The translations under genes were made by a program, and so were the position numbers. The notes under the pieces are model-generated. The model was given only the letters and a program-made list of their open reading frames with translations, searched no databases and was not told the DNA's origin. Positions 8,805 to 16,952 of a stretch of DNA of 64,000 nt are shown here, piece after piece. Source of the stretch: CAZIAK01 sp964537035 (GTDB lineage Bacteria; Planctomycetota; B15-G4); NCBI GenBank assembly GCA_964537035.1, contig CAZIAK010000002.1, positions 124,001-188,000 on the forward strand. Reading direction: 5' to 3'. Numbering within the stretch: the stretch's first letter is position 1; each line of letters begins with the position of its first letter.

Positions 8805-9209
8805 TCAGTGCTGGGGACCATGGTAATCGACCACGTTTGCAGCCGATTCGTAGAGCCTGAGCCGGTAGAGCAGCCCGTCAAACTGGGGAGCCAGCCGCTC
8901 CCAGAGGGCGGCGCTGACGTTTTCGGCGGTGGTGATCACCCCGTCCAGCCAGGGCACGTCCGCGTCAAGATGCTTGTGGTCCACGGCCTTGAAGACCGTC
9001 TCGTCGAGGATTCTGGCCACCACGTTCAGATCCATGACCATGCCTGTCTTCGGATCCGCAGGCCCTCTCAGGGTCACATCGAGGACGAAGTTGTGCCCAT
9101 GGAGGCCATAACAGGGTCCGTAGAGGGCCCTGTTCTCCTCGTCGCTCAACTCAGGAGAGCGAAGAAAGTGGGCGGCGGAAAACTCCAGCCGGCGGGTCAG
9201 CTCAAACAT
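8805..9209 (-). CDS. queD: 6-pyruvoyl-tetrahydropterin synthase/QueD family protein
   Basis: Zinc enzyme of the PTPS/6-carboxytetrahydropterin synthase family (134 residues). QueD converts 7,8-dihydroneopterin triphosphate to 6-carboxytetrahydropterin on the route to queuosine. The zinc ligands are His14 in FSAAHFL and the paired His in YGLHGHNF; the C-terminal half has DLNVVARILDE, DHKHLDAD and TAENVSAALWERL, as in the family. The motif CYGLHGHNF contains a Cys four residues before the first His of the pair, consistent with QueD-type enzymes. No other queuosine gene is adjacent, so a pterin-synthase role cannot be excluded. Confidence 0.87.
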   Translation of the reverse strand: MFELTRRLEFSAAHFLRSPELSDEENRALYGPCYGLHGHNFVLDVTLRGPADPKTGMVMDLNVVARILDETVFKAVDHKHLDADVPWLDGVITTAENVSAALWERLAPQFDGLLYRLRLYESAANVVDYHGPQH

Positions 9210-9657
9210 GCCATTGCTCCGATATGTACCCAGGGAAGTCCTGGCTCGGACGACCGCTCTGGGTCGCTGCCGATGGTTATGACTCCCCGGGTCAGCCGAG
9301 GCAACCGCAGGCTGGCCTCACTCACCGACCGCTCTCTGCAAGACCTGTGGACAGTTGTCCGCAACCTCCATTTCTCAACGCTCTGTCGTGTGAGACCGGC
9401 CCCCGCCTGGAGCCGACCTTGACAGGGCAGATCCACTACCTTTCATACCCGGCTGGGTTCCGCACCCGCGTCCCCAGAGCCGTGCTATGATGACCGGCTT
9501 GCCCACAGCACGAAAGATTGGCATCGGGCAACCCGACATTATCCACCACCCACCCCAAAGCATCCCCCCCAAGGCACGATGGGCCGGCGCCGCTGGCCCC
9601 ATGGAGAGGACGACCGGTTCATTTCACTGAACTCGGCCAAATCGAAGGATGAGAATC
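9210..9657. other. 448-bp gene-free divergent region
   Basis: This separates queD (-) from the small gene at 9658 (+), so it should hold at least two promoters. TATGAT at 9486-9491 is a good -10 match with no convincing -35 box. TTGACA at 9419-9424 is a perfect -35 box, but the hexamer 17 bp further on is poor. I find no tRNA or obvious hairpin. The region from 9541 to 9590 is C-rich. Confidence 0.4.
9644..9649 (+). promoter_or_regulatory. Shine-Dalgarno site that sets the start of the next gene
   Basis: GAAGGA lies 8 nt before the ATG at 9658. The alternative ATG at 9649 begins inside this site and is therefore unlikely to be used. Confidence 0.65.
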
Positions 9658-9858
9658 ATGACCACCCTGGAGCTCTGCGCGAAACTCGATAGTTTCTGCG
9701 CTGGCGATGAAGCAACCCTGTTCTTCAAGGACGGGGAGATCATCCGTGGCGGCATGCTGTACAACTCAACCCAGCAGCGTGGCGTCATCATCAACCCCAA
9801 CACCGAGACCCAGCGCCGCTTCGAAGCCAACGAAGTTGCCAAGGTCTGGCGCCCGTAA
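9658..9858 (+). CDS. Small conserved-looking protein of unknown function
   Basis: A 66-residue protein starting MTTLELCAKLDSF; I do not recognise it. It has no signal peptide or membrane helix. The sequence alternates hydrophobic strands and turns (EATLFFKDGEIIRGGMLYNS, GVIINPNTETQRRFEANEV), suggesting a small beta-barrel such as an SH3- or Sm-like fold, which is inference. Good codon use and a strong Shine-Dalgarno site argue that it is real. It lies 50 bp upstream of the A-type Fe-S carrier gene and could be co-transcribed with it. Confidence 0.65.
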   Translation: MTTLELCAKLDSFCAGDEATLFFKDGEIIRGGMLYNSTQQRGVIINPNTETQRRFEANEVAKVWRP

Positions 9859-9908
9859 GACCCCCAAGCCGTCTTGAACCGCGCAGCCAAACACTGAGTC
9901 AGACATCC

Positions 9909-10238
9909 ATGATCAGCCTCACCGAGAAGGCCATTTCAGAGGTCAAGCGCATCATCAGCGACCAGCAGCTGGGGCTTGATGAGATCAACTTGCGCCTGGG
10001 CGTCTCGGGAGGCGGCTGCAGCGGGTTCTCTTACCTCATGACCTTCGACAAGGAGGTCAAGGAAGACGACGAGACTGCGTCCTACGACGGGCTGCAGGTG
10101 CTGATGAGTTCCGGCGCCTCGCCGTACATCGGCAACGTCGTCCTCGACTTCAACGACGACGTCAACAAGCGCGGGTTCGTGTTCAACAACCCAGACGCGG
10201 ATGACACCTGCGGCTGCGGGAACTCCTTCTCGATCTGA
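9909..10238 (+). CDS. A-type iron-sulfur carrier (HesB/IscA/ErpA family)
   Basis: Cytoplasmic carrier that passes [Fe-S] clusters to apo-enzymes (109 residues). All three ligand cysteines are present: GGGCSGFSY in the centre and TCGCGNSFSI at the C-terminus. The YDGLQVLMSS and DFNDDVNKRGFVFNNP stretches are family-typical. Whether it is ErpA or IscA proper cannot be decided; it is about 8 kb from the hscA-iscX operon tail. Likely clients in this window include LipA, the radical SAM protein and the Rieske protein. It converges with the SIR2-like/STAND gene across a gap holding two hairpins. Confidence 0.92.
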   Translation: MISLTEKAISEVKRIISDQQLGLDEINLRLGVSGGGCSGFSYLMTFDKEVKEDDETASYDGLQVLMSSGASPYIGNVVLDFNDDVNKRGFVFNNPDADDTCGCGNSFSI

Positions 10239-10312
10239 TCGGCCGCCTCGATCTGCTGACCGGCCGCCTCGACCTGATCAGCCGCGGGGCGATCAGCGAG
10301 TACCGCAGCACC

Positions 10313-10394
10313 AGTCTCCAGGCAGGGCCAAGCTGTTTCGAACCAGCTTGGCCGCCCGGAGACTCGGCGCAGAGTGTTCGGAGCACGAACACTC
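10313..10394. terminator. Two consecutive strong hairpins between convergent genes
   Basis: The first hairpin spans 10313-10364. An outer 7-bp stem (AGTCTCC/GGAGACT) encloses a perfect 10-bp stem, GGCCAAGCTG (10326-10335) with CAGCTTGGCC (10344-10353). The second, 10372-10394, is a perfect 9-bp stem (GAGTGTTCG/CGAACACTC) with a 5-nt loop. Neither has a run of T after it. They lie between the Fe-S carrier gene (+) and the SIR2-like/STAND gene (-), so a bidirectional terminator is the simplest reading. To their left, 10236-10278 holds two 21-bp near-identical direct repeats containing GGCCGCCTCGA. Confidence 0.6.
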
Positions 10395-10403
10395 GTTAAA
10401 TGA

Positions 10404-12812
10404 TCAGAGCAGACCGGGCGGACGCTTCGTGCTGGTCGGCTCTCCCCGACCGCCGCCACCCTGACCACCGCCAGGACCGCCGCGACCGCCACCCGGGCCA
10501 CCACGTCCGCCGCCGCCACCTTGGCCACCACCACCTTGGCCACCGCGTCCGCCGCCGCCACCCTGGCCACCACGTCCACCTTGGCCACCGCGTCCGCCGC
10601 CGCCACCTTGGCCACCGCGACCACGGCCTGGACCGCCACGGCCACCTTGGCCCTGGCGCCGTCGGCCACCGAGCTTCTCGGCGAGCCGTTGCAGAGCCAT
10701 GTCCCGAGGAGAGGCGCGCAAGCCGTCTTCTACGGCAGCGAGGGCTTCTTTCTTTCGCCCAAGGGACTCGAGACAGCGAGCCCGATTCGCGTGGACCACG
10801 GCGTTGTGCTCCCGCTCACTGGAGTCGCCCGGCTGGCGCCGGAGGGCCTGTTCGAACGAGGTCAGAGCCGCGTCCCAGCGAGAGAAGTCGACCTCGGAGC
10901 GTCCGCGATCGAACCAGAAGCGCACGTCATTTCGTGCGGCCTCTTCGCCTGCCTTGAAGAACGAGGCCAGAGTGAGCGGCGGCAAGGGAGCCTGGCGCAC
11001 AGCCCGGATCAGCTCCGAAGGCAGGTGGAAGACGTTGGCCGTCGAAGTGCTCCCGCCCGGCAGGGTCTTGAGCAGCGAGGTGACCATCTCGTGCAGCACG
11101 GCCTCCTCGCTGGCCAGTTGGTCTACAAGCGCCTCCGCCACCAAGGGGTGGACGGTGCGCACGGCGGTGCTGTCCACCTCGGTGACAAACTCGCCGAGAG
11201 GGGCCAGGGCGCCTGCGGTCAGGCCAGCCTCGTCTGCGCCCAGCACCGCGGCCAGATGGGACTTGCCCAGCAGCATGCCGTGACGGTGGACCAGGGCGGT
11301 GGCCAGCAGGGCCTTCCGCGCCGGGCTGCCCGCCTCCAAGCTGCCCACGAAGTTCTTGAGGGCCTCGACGAGGGGCGCGCCATTGCTCACGGCCGAGAGG
11401 CCGTCCATCAGCACCTGGTCTGCGGTCTGCAGGCGTTCGGTGGCGCCGGCCTCGTCCAGGCCATCAGCGAGCTGGGACTGGCCAGCCAGCCCCCCTGCCA
11501 TGGCGCCAGCCTCGGTGGCCGTCAGGCCCGCCAACTGCACCTCGTGGAGGGCCACGTGCTGCCGGATACGGTGATCGAGCCCCGAGCGATCCCAGGCAGC
11601 GGAGTCGGCCACGATCAGGAAGCGGGCCTTGCCGTGGGCGGCCTTGGCCAGGGTGCCCAGCAGCTGGGGCATGTTGGGCAGCTCGGAGGCGTCGTCCATG
11701 ACGAAGACCGCCTTGAAGTCGTCAGCCTCGGCGGGCACGTAGTCGTCGGGAACGCCCATGCCAGGCGCCAGCCAGAAGACCCGCAAGCCCTGTTCAGCGA
11801 GGTCCCAGGCCACGCGACGAGCCAGGGTGGTCTTGCCTTCGCCAGGCCGACCGCGCATGAGCACGCTCAGGACCTTGCCATCTTCGGGAGCGGCGCTGAG
11901 CAGGTGCTCGGTGATGCCAGCCGCGGCTTCCCGGGTCACGTCCAGGCCAGCCTTGGTGGCCTCCCAGCCGCAGGAATCCCCGCGCTGGAAACGACCCTTG
12001 TCCGCCGCGCCCACAGCGGCCCTGTAGTCAACGGTGAGCTCATGGAAGCCCCGGGGAGGGTTGCCTGTGGCGGGCTTGGGCACCTCGAGGTCTTCAAGGG
12101 CCTGGGCCAGCTCAGCCAAGGCAGCCGAGGCCCTCTTGTCTCCGGGGTACTCGATCACCGAGGTCCCGTAGTGCATGGACGCCCGCAGCGCGGCTGAGGG
12201 GTCAGTGGAGCCAGCGGCAACCAGGGCGATGTTCTGCGGCACGTGACCGTTGAAAGCGCGGCCCACGTCGTCGAGAAGCTCGATCAGGTCGGGATCATCG
12301 AGGCTGAACCCCGTGAACACGACCGTGCGCTTGAAGGCAGCCTTCAGAAACTCTTGGTAGCGGCTGTCCTGGCGGGTCAAGACCTTGCGGTCCTTGTTGG
12401 TCAACACCAGGGTGGAGGGCTGATCGGCCGCGCCCCGAAGGCGGGCCAAGAACAGGTCTTTGCGGTCGAAGGCGCTGACCAGGCCCTTGCTGTTCGGGCC
12501 AAAGAGGCGCACCGGGCTCTCGACCTCGGCGGGCTTGGAGACCTGCAGGGCATCAGAGACTGACGTGGTCACGATGCCCGGCTGGAGCAAGGTGAAGGCG
12601 GCCGCCAGGCCAGCATCGACCTCGCTGTGGCACCGTGGATCATCTTTCAGAGTCTCACGGTCGCCGTCTCCCAGGGCCGCTTTCACTTGAGCCCGACTGC
12701 TCAGCTCTGCGGTCCCGTGACCGGGCCCCACGATCACCACCAGGGACCGATTGCGGGTGGCTGTGCGCAGCGTCTTGAAGACACCGCCATCGATCCAACG
12801 GGGCTTGCTCAT
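10404..12812 (-). CDS. SIR2-like + STAND NTPase + TPR protein with RGG-rich tail
   Basis: An 802-residue multidomain protein. Residues 23-225 resemble the SIR2_2 fold: VVIVGPGHG near the start, GIVTTSVSDALQ, LVLTNKDRKVLTRQD, and VVFTGFSLDDPDLIELL. Residues about 300-570 form a P-loop NTPase of STAND type: Walker A GRPGEGKT at 321-328, Walker B AVFVMDD at 368-374, then a winged-helix-like segment. Residues 628-715 look like two or three TPR repeats. Residues 716-790 are almost only Gly, Arg and Gln (RGG/RGGQGG), as in RNA-binding tails. The architecture recalls bacterial SIR2-STAND antiphage sensors. However, the catalytic Asn of TTNxD is Ser84, and the His of LHG is Arg126, so NAD hydrolysis is doubtful. 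No defence genes flank it, so a housekeeping or regulatory role is possible. Confidence 0.82.
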   Translation of the reverse strand: MSKPRWIDGGVFKTLRTATRNRSLVVIVGPGHGTAELSSRAQVKAALGDGDRETLKDDPRCHSEVDAGLAAAFTLLQPGIVTTSVSDALQVSKPAEVESPVRLFGPNSKGLVSAFDRKDLFLARLRGAADQPSTLVLTNKDRKVLTRQDSRYQEFLKAAFKRTVVFTGFSLDDPDLIELLDDVGRAFNGHVPQNIALVAAGSTDPSAALRASMHYGTSVIEYPGDKRASAALAELAQALEDLEVPKPATGNPPRGFHELTVDYRAAVGAADKGRFQRGDSCGWEATKAGLDVTREAAAGITEHLLSAAPEDGKVLSVLMRGRPGEGKTTLARRVAWDLAEQGLRVFWLAPGMGVPDDYVPAEADDFKAVFVMDDASELPNMPQLLGTLAKAAHGKARFLIVADSAAWDRSGLDHRIRQHVALHEVQLAGLTATEAGAMAGGLAGQSQLADGLDEAGATERLQTADQVLMDGLSAVSNGAPLVEALKNFVGSLEAGSPARKALLATALVHRHGMLLGKSHLAAVLGADEAGLTAGALAPLGEFVTEVDSTAVRTVHPLVAEALVDQLASEEAVLHEMVTSLLKTLPGGSTSTANVFHLPSELIRAVRQAPLPPLTLASFFKAGEEAARNDVRFWFDRGRSEVDFSRWDAALTSFEQALRRQPGDSSEREHNAVVHANRARCLESLGRKKEALAAVEDGLRASPRDMALQRLAEKLGGRRRQGQGGRGGPGRGRGGQGGGGGRGGQGGRGGQGGGGGRGGQGGGGQGGGGGRGGPGGGRGGPGGGQGGGGRGEPTSTKRPPGLL
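10440..10665 (-). repeat. Low-complexity repeat encoding the RGG tail
   Basis: On the plus strand this reads as imperfect repeats of CCACCTTGGCCACCGCGTCC and CCGCCGCCACC, which are codons for GGRGGQGG on the coding strand. It lies wholly inside the SIR2-like/STAND gene. The unit order is irregular, as expected from slippage. Confidence 0.85.
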
Positions 12813-13102
12813 GCGAGTCGTCCAGGGGGACCAGCACCCGGCGCCGAAAGCAACGCGGGGGTCCCCGAATATCGGGTCTGGGAAGCGGAAGGGGCAGCTA
12901 CGCTAGTCACCTACCCAGAGTGTGTCAAACCCGGCTTGGGACGGCTTTTGTGCCATCCCCCATGGAGTCGTCCCGGAGAGCTGATCGGTGCCCGACTCCA
13001 GCCCTAGCCCTGAGCCCAGCACCAGCCTGGATCACGGACCCGCTGGCGCGTATCACATGCGAGAGATCTCCCGCCCCCAGGGGCCACTCTACGAGCCTAC
13101 CC

Positions 13103-14344
13103 ATGCCAGCTTCAGCGCCCCGCAAGCGATCTACCAGCCGCCGCCCCTCCTCTGCCCCCGTAGGCAACGCCATCATCGGTCAGTCGGGCGGCCCCACGGC
13201 GGTCATCAACCAATCGCTGGTGGGCATCATCGAGGCCGCGGCCTCTCAGGCGTCGATCGAGAAGGTCTTCGGCGCCCGGCACGGCGTGGCCGGCATCCTC
13301 GCCGATGACCTGGTGCGCCTGGACACCCAGAGCGCCCGCACCCTCGAGCGGGTCGCCCTGACCCCCGCAGCCGCCCTGGGCTCCGTGCGCAAGAAGGTGA
13401 CTCGGGACGAGTGCCTGGCCATGTTCGAGACGTTTCGCCGCCGGAACGTGCACTACCTCTTCTATATCGGCGGCAACGACTCCGCTGAGACGGCCAACAT
13501 CCTGCTGGAGTGCGCGCGCGAGGAGAAGCACCCGATAAGGGTCATCCATGTGCCCAAGACCATCGACAACGATCTGCAGGTCACCGACCACTGCCCGGGC
13601 TACGGCAGCGCCGCGAAGTTCGTGGCCCAGGCGTTCATGGGCGACAACCTGGACAACCGCTCCCTGCAAGGCATCAAGGTGAACGTGGTCATGGGACGCC
13701 ACGCGGGCTTCCTCACCGCCGCCGCGGCCCTGGGCCGCTACCACGAAGATGACGGCCCGCACCTGGTCTACGTTCCCGAGGTGTCGTTCAACACGCGCCG
13801 ATTCGTGGCGGACGTGAAGCGCGTGTACAAGCGGCTGGGGCGCTGCCTGATCGCGGTGAGCGAGGGCATCCATGACGCGAAGGGTGTCACAGTCGCCGAG
13901 AGCCTCGTGGCAGACGCTGAGCGTGACTCCCACGGCAACGTGCAGCTGTCCGGTTCCGGCAGCCTGGGCGATCACCTCGCCGGGCTGATCAAGACCGCTC
14001 TCCCCGGGGTGCGCGTCCGGGCGGACACCTTCGGCTACCTGCAACGTTCGTTCGCTGGATGCTTCAGCGCGACCGACGCCAGCGAGGCTCGGCGGGTCGG
14101 CCGGGACGCCGTGGGCTTTGCCCTGAAACACAAGGGCGGCACGGTGGTGCTCAAGCGCAAACCCGGCACGCGCTACGGAGTCACCACGGCCCTCGCCCCG
14201 CTGAAGAAGGTCGCCAAGTTCACCAAGGTCATGCCGCGCAGCTACATCAACACGGCGGGCAACGATGTCACGCCGAAGTTCTTCAAGTACGCCAGCCCCC
14301 TCGCCGGGCCGCTGCACGTCGTCGGGCGCCTGCGAGGCATGTAG
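13103..14344 (+). CDS. 6-phosphofructokinase, probably PPi-dependent
   Basis: Phosphofructokinase-family enzyme (413 residues) phosphorylating fructose 6-phosphate. The motifs are GQSGGPTAVINQSL at 26-39, IGGNDSAETAN at 122-132, VPKTIDNDL at 150-158, and VVMGRHAGFLTAAAAL. The ATP-type enzyme has GGDGS where this has GGNDS; an acidic residue in place of that Gly is the mark of pyrophosphate-dependent enzymes, and the Lys of PKTIDND belongs to the same group. The reaction would be reversible, using PPi. I start at ATG 13103, a few residues before the conserved core. The gap 12813-13102 to the divergent SIR2-like/STAND gene shows no other gene. Confidence 0.88.
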   Translation: MPASAPRKRSTSRRPSSAPVGNAIIGQSGGPTAVINQSLVGIIEAAASQASIEKVFGARHGVAGILADDLVRLDTQSARTLERVALTPAAALGSVRKKVTRDECLAMFETFRRRNVHYLFYIGGNDSAETANILLECAREEKHPIRVIHVPKTIDNDLQVTDHCPGYGSAAKFVAQAFMGDNLDNRSLQGIKVNVVMGRHAGFLTAAAALGRYHEDDGPHLVYVPEVSFNTRRFVADVKRVYKRLGRCLIAVSEGIHDAKGVTVAESLVADAERDSHGNVQLSGSGSLGDHLAGLIKTALPGVRVRADTFGYLQRSFAGCFSATDASEARRVGRDAVGFALKHKGGTVVLKRKPGTRYGVTTALAPLKKVAKFTKVMPRSYINTAGNDVTPKFFKYASPLAGPLHVVGRLRGM

Positions 14345-14411
14345 GACGACCCCGATATCGTCGGGCGCCTGCGCGGCCAGCATGAGCAGCGCGGCCCCGC
14401 CGGTCGAGACC

Positions 14412-14804
14412 TCAGCCTTTGAAGCTGTCCTTGTGCACCATGTCCACGCTCACGGGATAGTCGTAGCCACGCCCTGACGCGGTCTTCAGCCCAGCGAGCA
14501 CCGCGAACAAGCCGCCAATCAGATGCACCGCCAAGAGCAGGGGGATGCCCACCAAGATCGGCACCAGCAGCCAGCTGCCCAGGGCAAGCAGCGCCATCAT
14601 GATCTGAAAATTGATGGCTCTGCGGCCCTGTTCATCCACGAACTCACTCTCATCCCGCCGACAGAGCCAGACCAGCATGGGGCAGAGAATGCCTGTTCCT
14701 GGCACGGCAAAGAGGTAGGCCACCAAAGGTGAAAGGTGGCAGGCTGTGGCCCAGCCCCGGTCTTCGCTCGAAATGGTCTGCGGGGATGTATCGAGAGTGG
14801 ACAT
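14412..14804 (-). CDS. DUF4870 (Tic20-like) membrane protein
   Basis: Small membrane protein (130 residues) of the DUF4870 type. The family signature is WATACHLSPLVAYL, then a first helix, FVDEQGRRAINFQI, and two further helices (ALLALGSWLLVPILVGIPLL, AVHLIGGLFAVLAGL). Its function is unknown. I chose the ATG at 14804 because AGGAG on the minus strand (14810-14814) lies 5 nt upstream. The longer frame to 14900 has no support. It converges with the phosphofructokinase gene across 67 bp, which include a second copy of the 15 bp TCGTCGGGCGCCTGC found at the end of that gene. Confidence 0.82.
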   Translation of the reverse strand: MSTLDTSPQTISSEDRGWATACHLSPLVAYLFAVPGTGILCPMLVWLCRRDESEFVDEQGRRAINFQIMMALLALGSWLLVPILVGIPLLLAVHLIGGLFAVLAGLKTASGRGYDYPVSVDMVHKDSFKG

Positions 14805-15010
14805 GGTGACTCCTGGAGAGAACGGGCCCTTGCCTGTGGCGATCCCGCTGAGTGGGAATCCAGATCCATCGTTTGCACCCCATGTGCCACGCCCACTCAT
14901 GTTGACACAGCCCAGCTGAATCCTAGGCTCGTTCGCCCTGACAGGCCCGCCCTGCCAAGCTCCGGTCGCACACAGGTGACGATCGGCCCCCTCTCCACCG
15001 GAACACCGTC

Positions 15011-15958
15011 ATGCGTCTGCTTTCCGTTCTGCTCAGCCTGACCCTGCTGAGCTCTTCACTTGCCGCACAGAGCCTGAGCGACATCGGCACCATCGGCGAC
15101 AATGTCACCGTCAACCTCACCAATGGCGACGTGATCTCTGGCCGTTTGATCGAGAACACCGGCACCGCGGTGGTCCTCAGCCACGACGTGTTTGGTGACA
15201 TCACCTTGCCCCGCACCGTCATCGTCATCCCCGAGCCCCCGGCAGACGACGTGTTCGTCGAGACGCCATGGGGTGGCACCGCCGACGTGTCGATGATCGG
15301 CAACAGCGGCAACACCAACAACCTCAGCCTGCACGGCGAGATCAACATGCGCCAGGAGACCGTCGATGCCGTCGACAGCATCCTGGTCACCGCCGACCAG
15401 CGCTCTGAGAGGGTAGCCGAGCCTGCGCCGAGCACCGGAACCGATCGCAAGGTGACCGACCGTCGGCGCTACGCCCGCTTCCGCAAGGAGTGGAAGATGG
15501 AAGAGTCCCGCTGGCGTCCGTTCTTCGAGGTGTCCACCAGCCACAACTTCCTGAGGGACTACAACGAGCTGGTGACCGTCGGTGGTGGTGCCGGCTACCT
15601 CTTCACTGACGAAGCCGATGAGACCCTGATCGGTCGTTTGGGTTTGTCCGAAACCAAGCGCTTCGGTGCCAGCAAGAAGTCTGAAGAGCACTGGACCCTG
15701 GAGGCCTTGGTCGGCCTGGACTACCGCCTCGACATCACCGAGCGGCAGCACCTGGCGGCCGAGACCACCATGTTCCCGGCCCTTGCAGACCTGGGTGAGT
15801 TTCGTTCGGTCTCCAAGGTCGAGTGGCGCCTCGATCTGTCGGACGACTCGCCTTGGTATTACAAGCTGGGCCTGACCCACAACTACGACAGCCAGGTCTC
15901 CAAGCCCACCAAGAAGAGCGATGTCAACTACTACGCGGGCGTCGGTACGGTCTTCTGA
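15011..15958 (+). CDS. DUF481 outer-membrane beta-barrel protein
   Basis: Exported protein of 315 residues with a clear signal peptide (LLSVLLSLTLLSSSLAAQ). An SH3-like segment follows (VTVNLTNGDVISGRLIENTG), as in several DUF481 relatives. The rest is amphipathic strands typical of the barrel (ADVSMIGNSGNTNNLSLHGE, YNELVTVGGGAGYLF, WTLEALVGLDYRLDI), ending in a C-terminal aromatic (VGTVF) as outer-membrane barrels do. The E. coli relative YdiY is linked to salt or acid stress; the function here is unknown. It is followed by a long hairpin. Confidence 0.83.
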   Translation: MRLLSVLLSLTLLSSSLAAQSLSDIGTIGDNVTVNLTNGDVISGRLIENTGTAVVLSHDVFGDITLPRTVIVIPEPPADDVFVETPWGGTADVSMIGNSGNTNNLSLHGEINMRQETVDAVDSILVTADQRSERVAEPAPSTGTDRKVTDRRRYARFRKEWKMEESRWRPFFEVSTSHNFLRDYNELVTVGGGAGYLFTDEADETLIGRLGLSETKRFGASKKSEEHWTLEALVGLDYRLDITERQHLAAETTMFPALADLGEFRSVSKVEWRLDLSDDSPWYYKLGLTHNYDSQVSKPTKKSDVNYYAGVGTVF

Positions 15959-15986
15959 TCTCGGCGGCACAGCCCTGAGAGACCAA

Positions 15987-16026
15987 GCGACCCGTGGTGT
16001 GGCCAACGTGGCACACCACGGGTCGC
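15987..16026. terminator. Perfect 15-bp hairpin between convergent genes
   Basis: GCGACCCGTGGTGTG (15987-16001) pairs exactly with 16012-16026, with a 10-nt loop. There is no T run on either side, so it may work as a bidirectional rho-assisted terminator or as a 3'-end stabiliser. It lies 28 bp from each flanking stop codon. Confidence 0.7.
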
Positions 16027-16054
16027 CTTGCGTTCAGGGAGTTGTGAGCCCGGC

Positions 16055-16840
16055 TCAGCTGCCCGTGAACTGTGGTGGACGCTTCTCGCGAAAGGCTGCG
16101 AGGGCTTCGAGGCGATCGCTGCTGGGCAGCACTCGATCGAGATAGATCTGCCGCTCGTTGAGCAGTGCCGTGGCCATGTCGAGACCGTCGTTGCCACCAT
16201 CGATGGCTTCTTTCGCGGCCCGTACGGCCAAGGGGCCGTTGGCGGCGATGCTGTCGGCCAGCTGCTGGGCCAGGTCCATGAGCTGGCCTTGGGGAGCCAA
16301 CCGGTTCACGAGCCCCATGGCCACGGCCTCGTCGGCGTCGAGCCGGCGGGAGCAGAAAATCAACTCCTTGGCCCGGGCGGTGCCGACGATCTGGGGCAAA
16401 CGCTGGGTCCCCCCCGCACCGGGGATGATCGCCAGGGACGTCTCGGTGAGCCCCATGCGTGCGCCAGCAGCTGCGACCCGCAGGTCACAGGCCAGGGCCA
16501 GCTCCAGGCCACCGCCGTAGGCCACGCCGTTGATTGCGGCGATGACCGGCTGGGGCAGGGCAGCCAGGGCCGAGAACGTGTCCCCGATACGGGTAACGAA
16601 GGCCAGGGTCTGCTCCTCGGTGAAACCCACGCGCTCCTTCAGGTCGGCCCCGGCGCAGAAGGCCCGCTCGCCCGCGCCGGTGAGGATCACCACGCGGACA
16701 GCCTTGTCTTCTCTCAGTTGGGCGATCAACTCGCCCAACTGCCCCAGGGTATCGAACGACAGGGCGTTCATGACGTCGGGGCGGTCGAGGGTCAGCCGGG
16801 CCACGCCGGCCTGTTGTTCCATGCGCACAAGATCAGTCAC
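16055..16840 (-). CDS. Enoyl-CoA hydratase/isomerase family protein
   Basis: Crotonase-fold enzyme of 261 residues that hydrates or isomerises enoyl-CoA substrates. The oxyanion-hole segment is AFCAGADLKER, and the second is INGVAYGGGLELALACDLR. The catalytic Glu region is TETSLAIIPGAGGTQRLPQ, which together with the general pattern is most like methylglutaconyl-CoA hydratase (leucine breakdown). Ordinary enoyl-CoA hydratase cannot be excluded. The start is a GTG at 16840 with GGAG about 10 nt upstream. It stands alone and is divergent from the glycosyltransferase cluster. Confidence 0.88.
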   Translation of the reverse strand: MTDLVRMEQQAGVARLTLDRPDVMNALSFDTLGQLGELIAQLREDKAVRVVILTGAGERAFCAGADLKERVGFTEEQTLAFVTRIGDTFSALAALPQPVIAAINGVAYGGGLELALACDLRVAAAGARMGLTETSLAIIPGAGGTQRLPQIVGTARAKELIFCSRRLDADEAVAMGLVNRLAPQGQLMDLAQQLADSIAANGPLAVRAAKEAIDGGNDGLDMATALLNERQIYLDRVLPSSDRLEALAAFREKRPPQFTGS

Positions 16841-16952
16841 CGGTCGAACTCTCCAGAAAGGGCTGGGCAGCCCTCGACCTCACACACGGTGGCGGGGACT
16901 GCTCGGCGGGCAGGTTAGCAGCCACGGGCGCGGCCGCTACCATTGGCTGCCC

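Noticed and set aside
9539..9547. DnaA-box-like TTATCCACC
   Set aside because: A single near-match without further boxes, an AT-rich region or dnaA/dnaN nearby; not an origin.
10521..12197. 558-codon open frame opposite the SIR2-like/STAND gene
   Set aside because: Its composition follows the repeats and codon bias of the opposite strand, and it has no homology that I recognise; the minus-strand gene has clear motifs.
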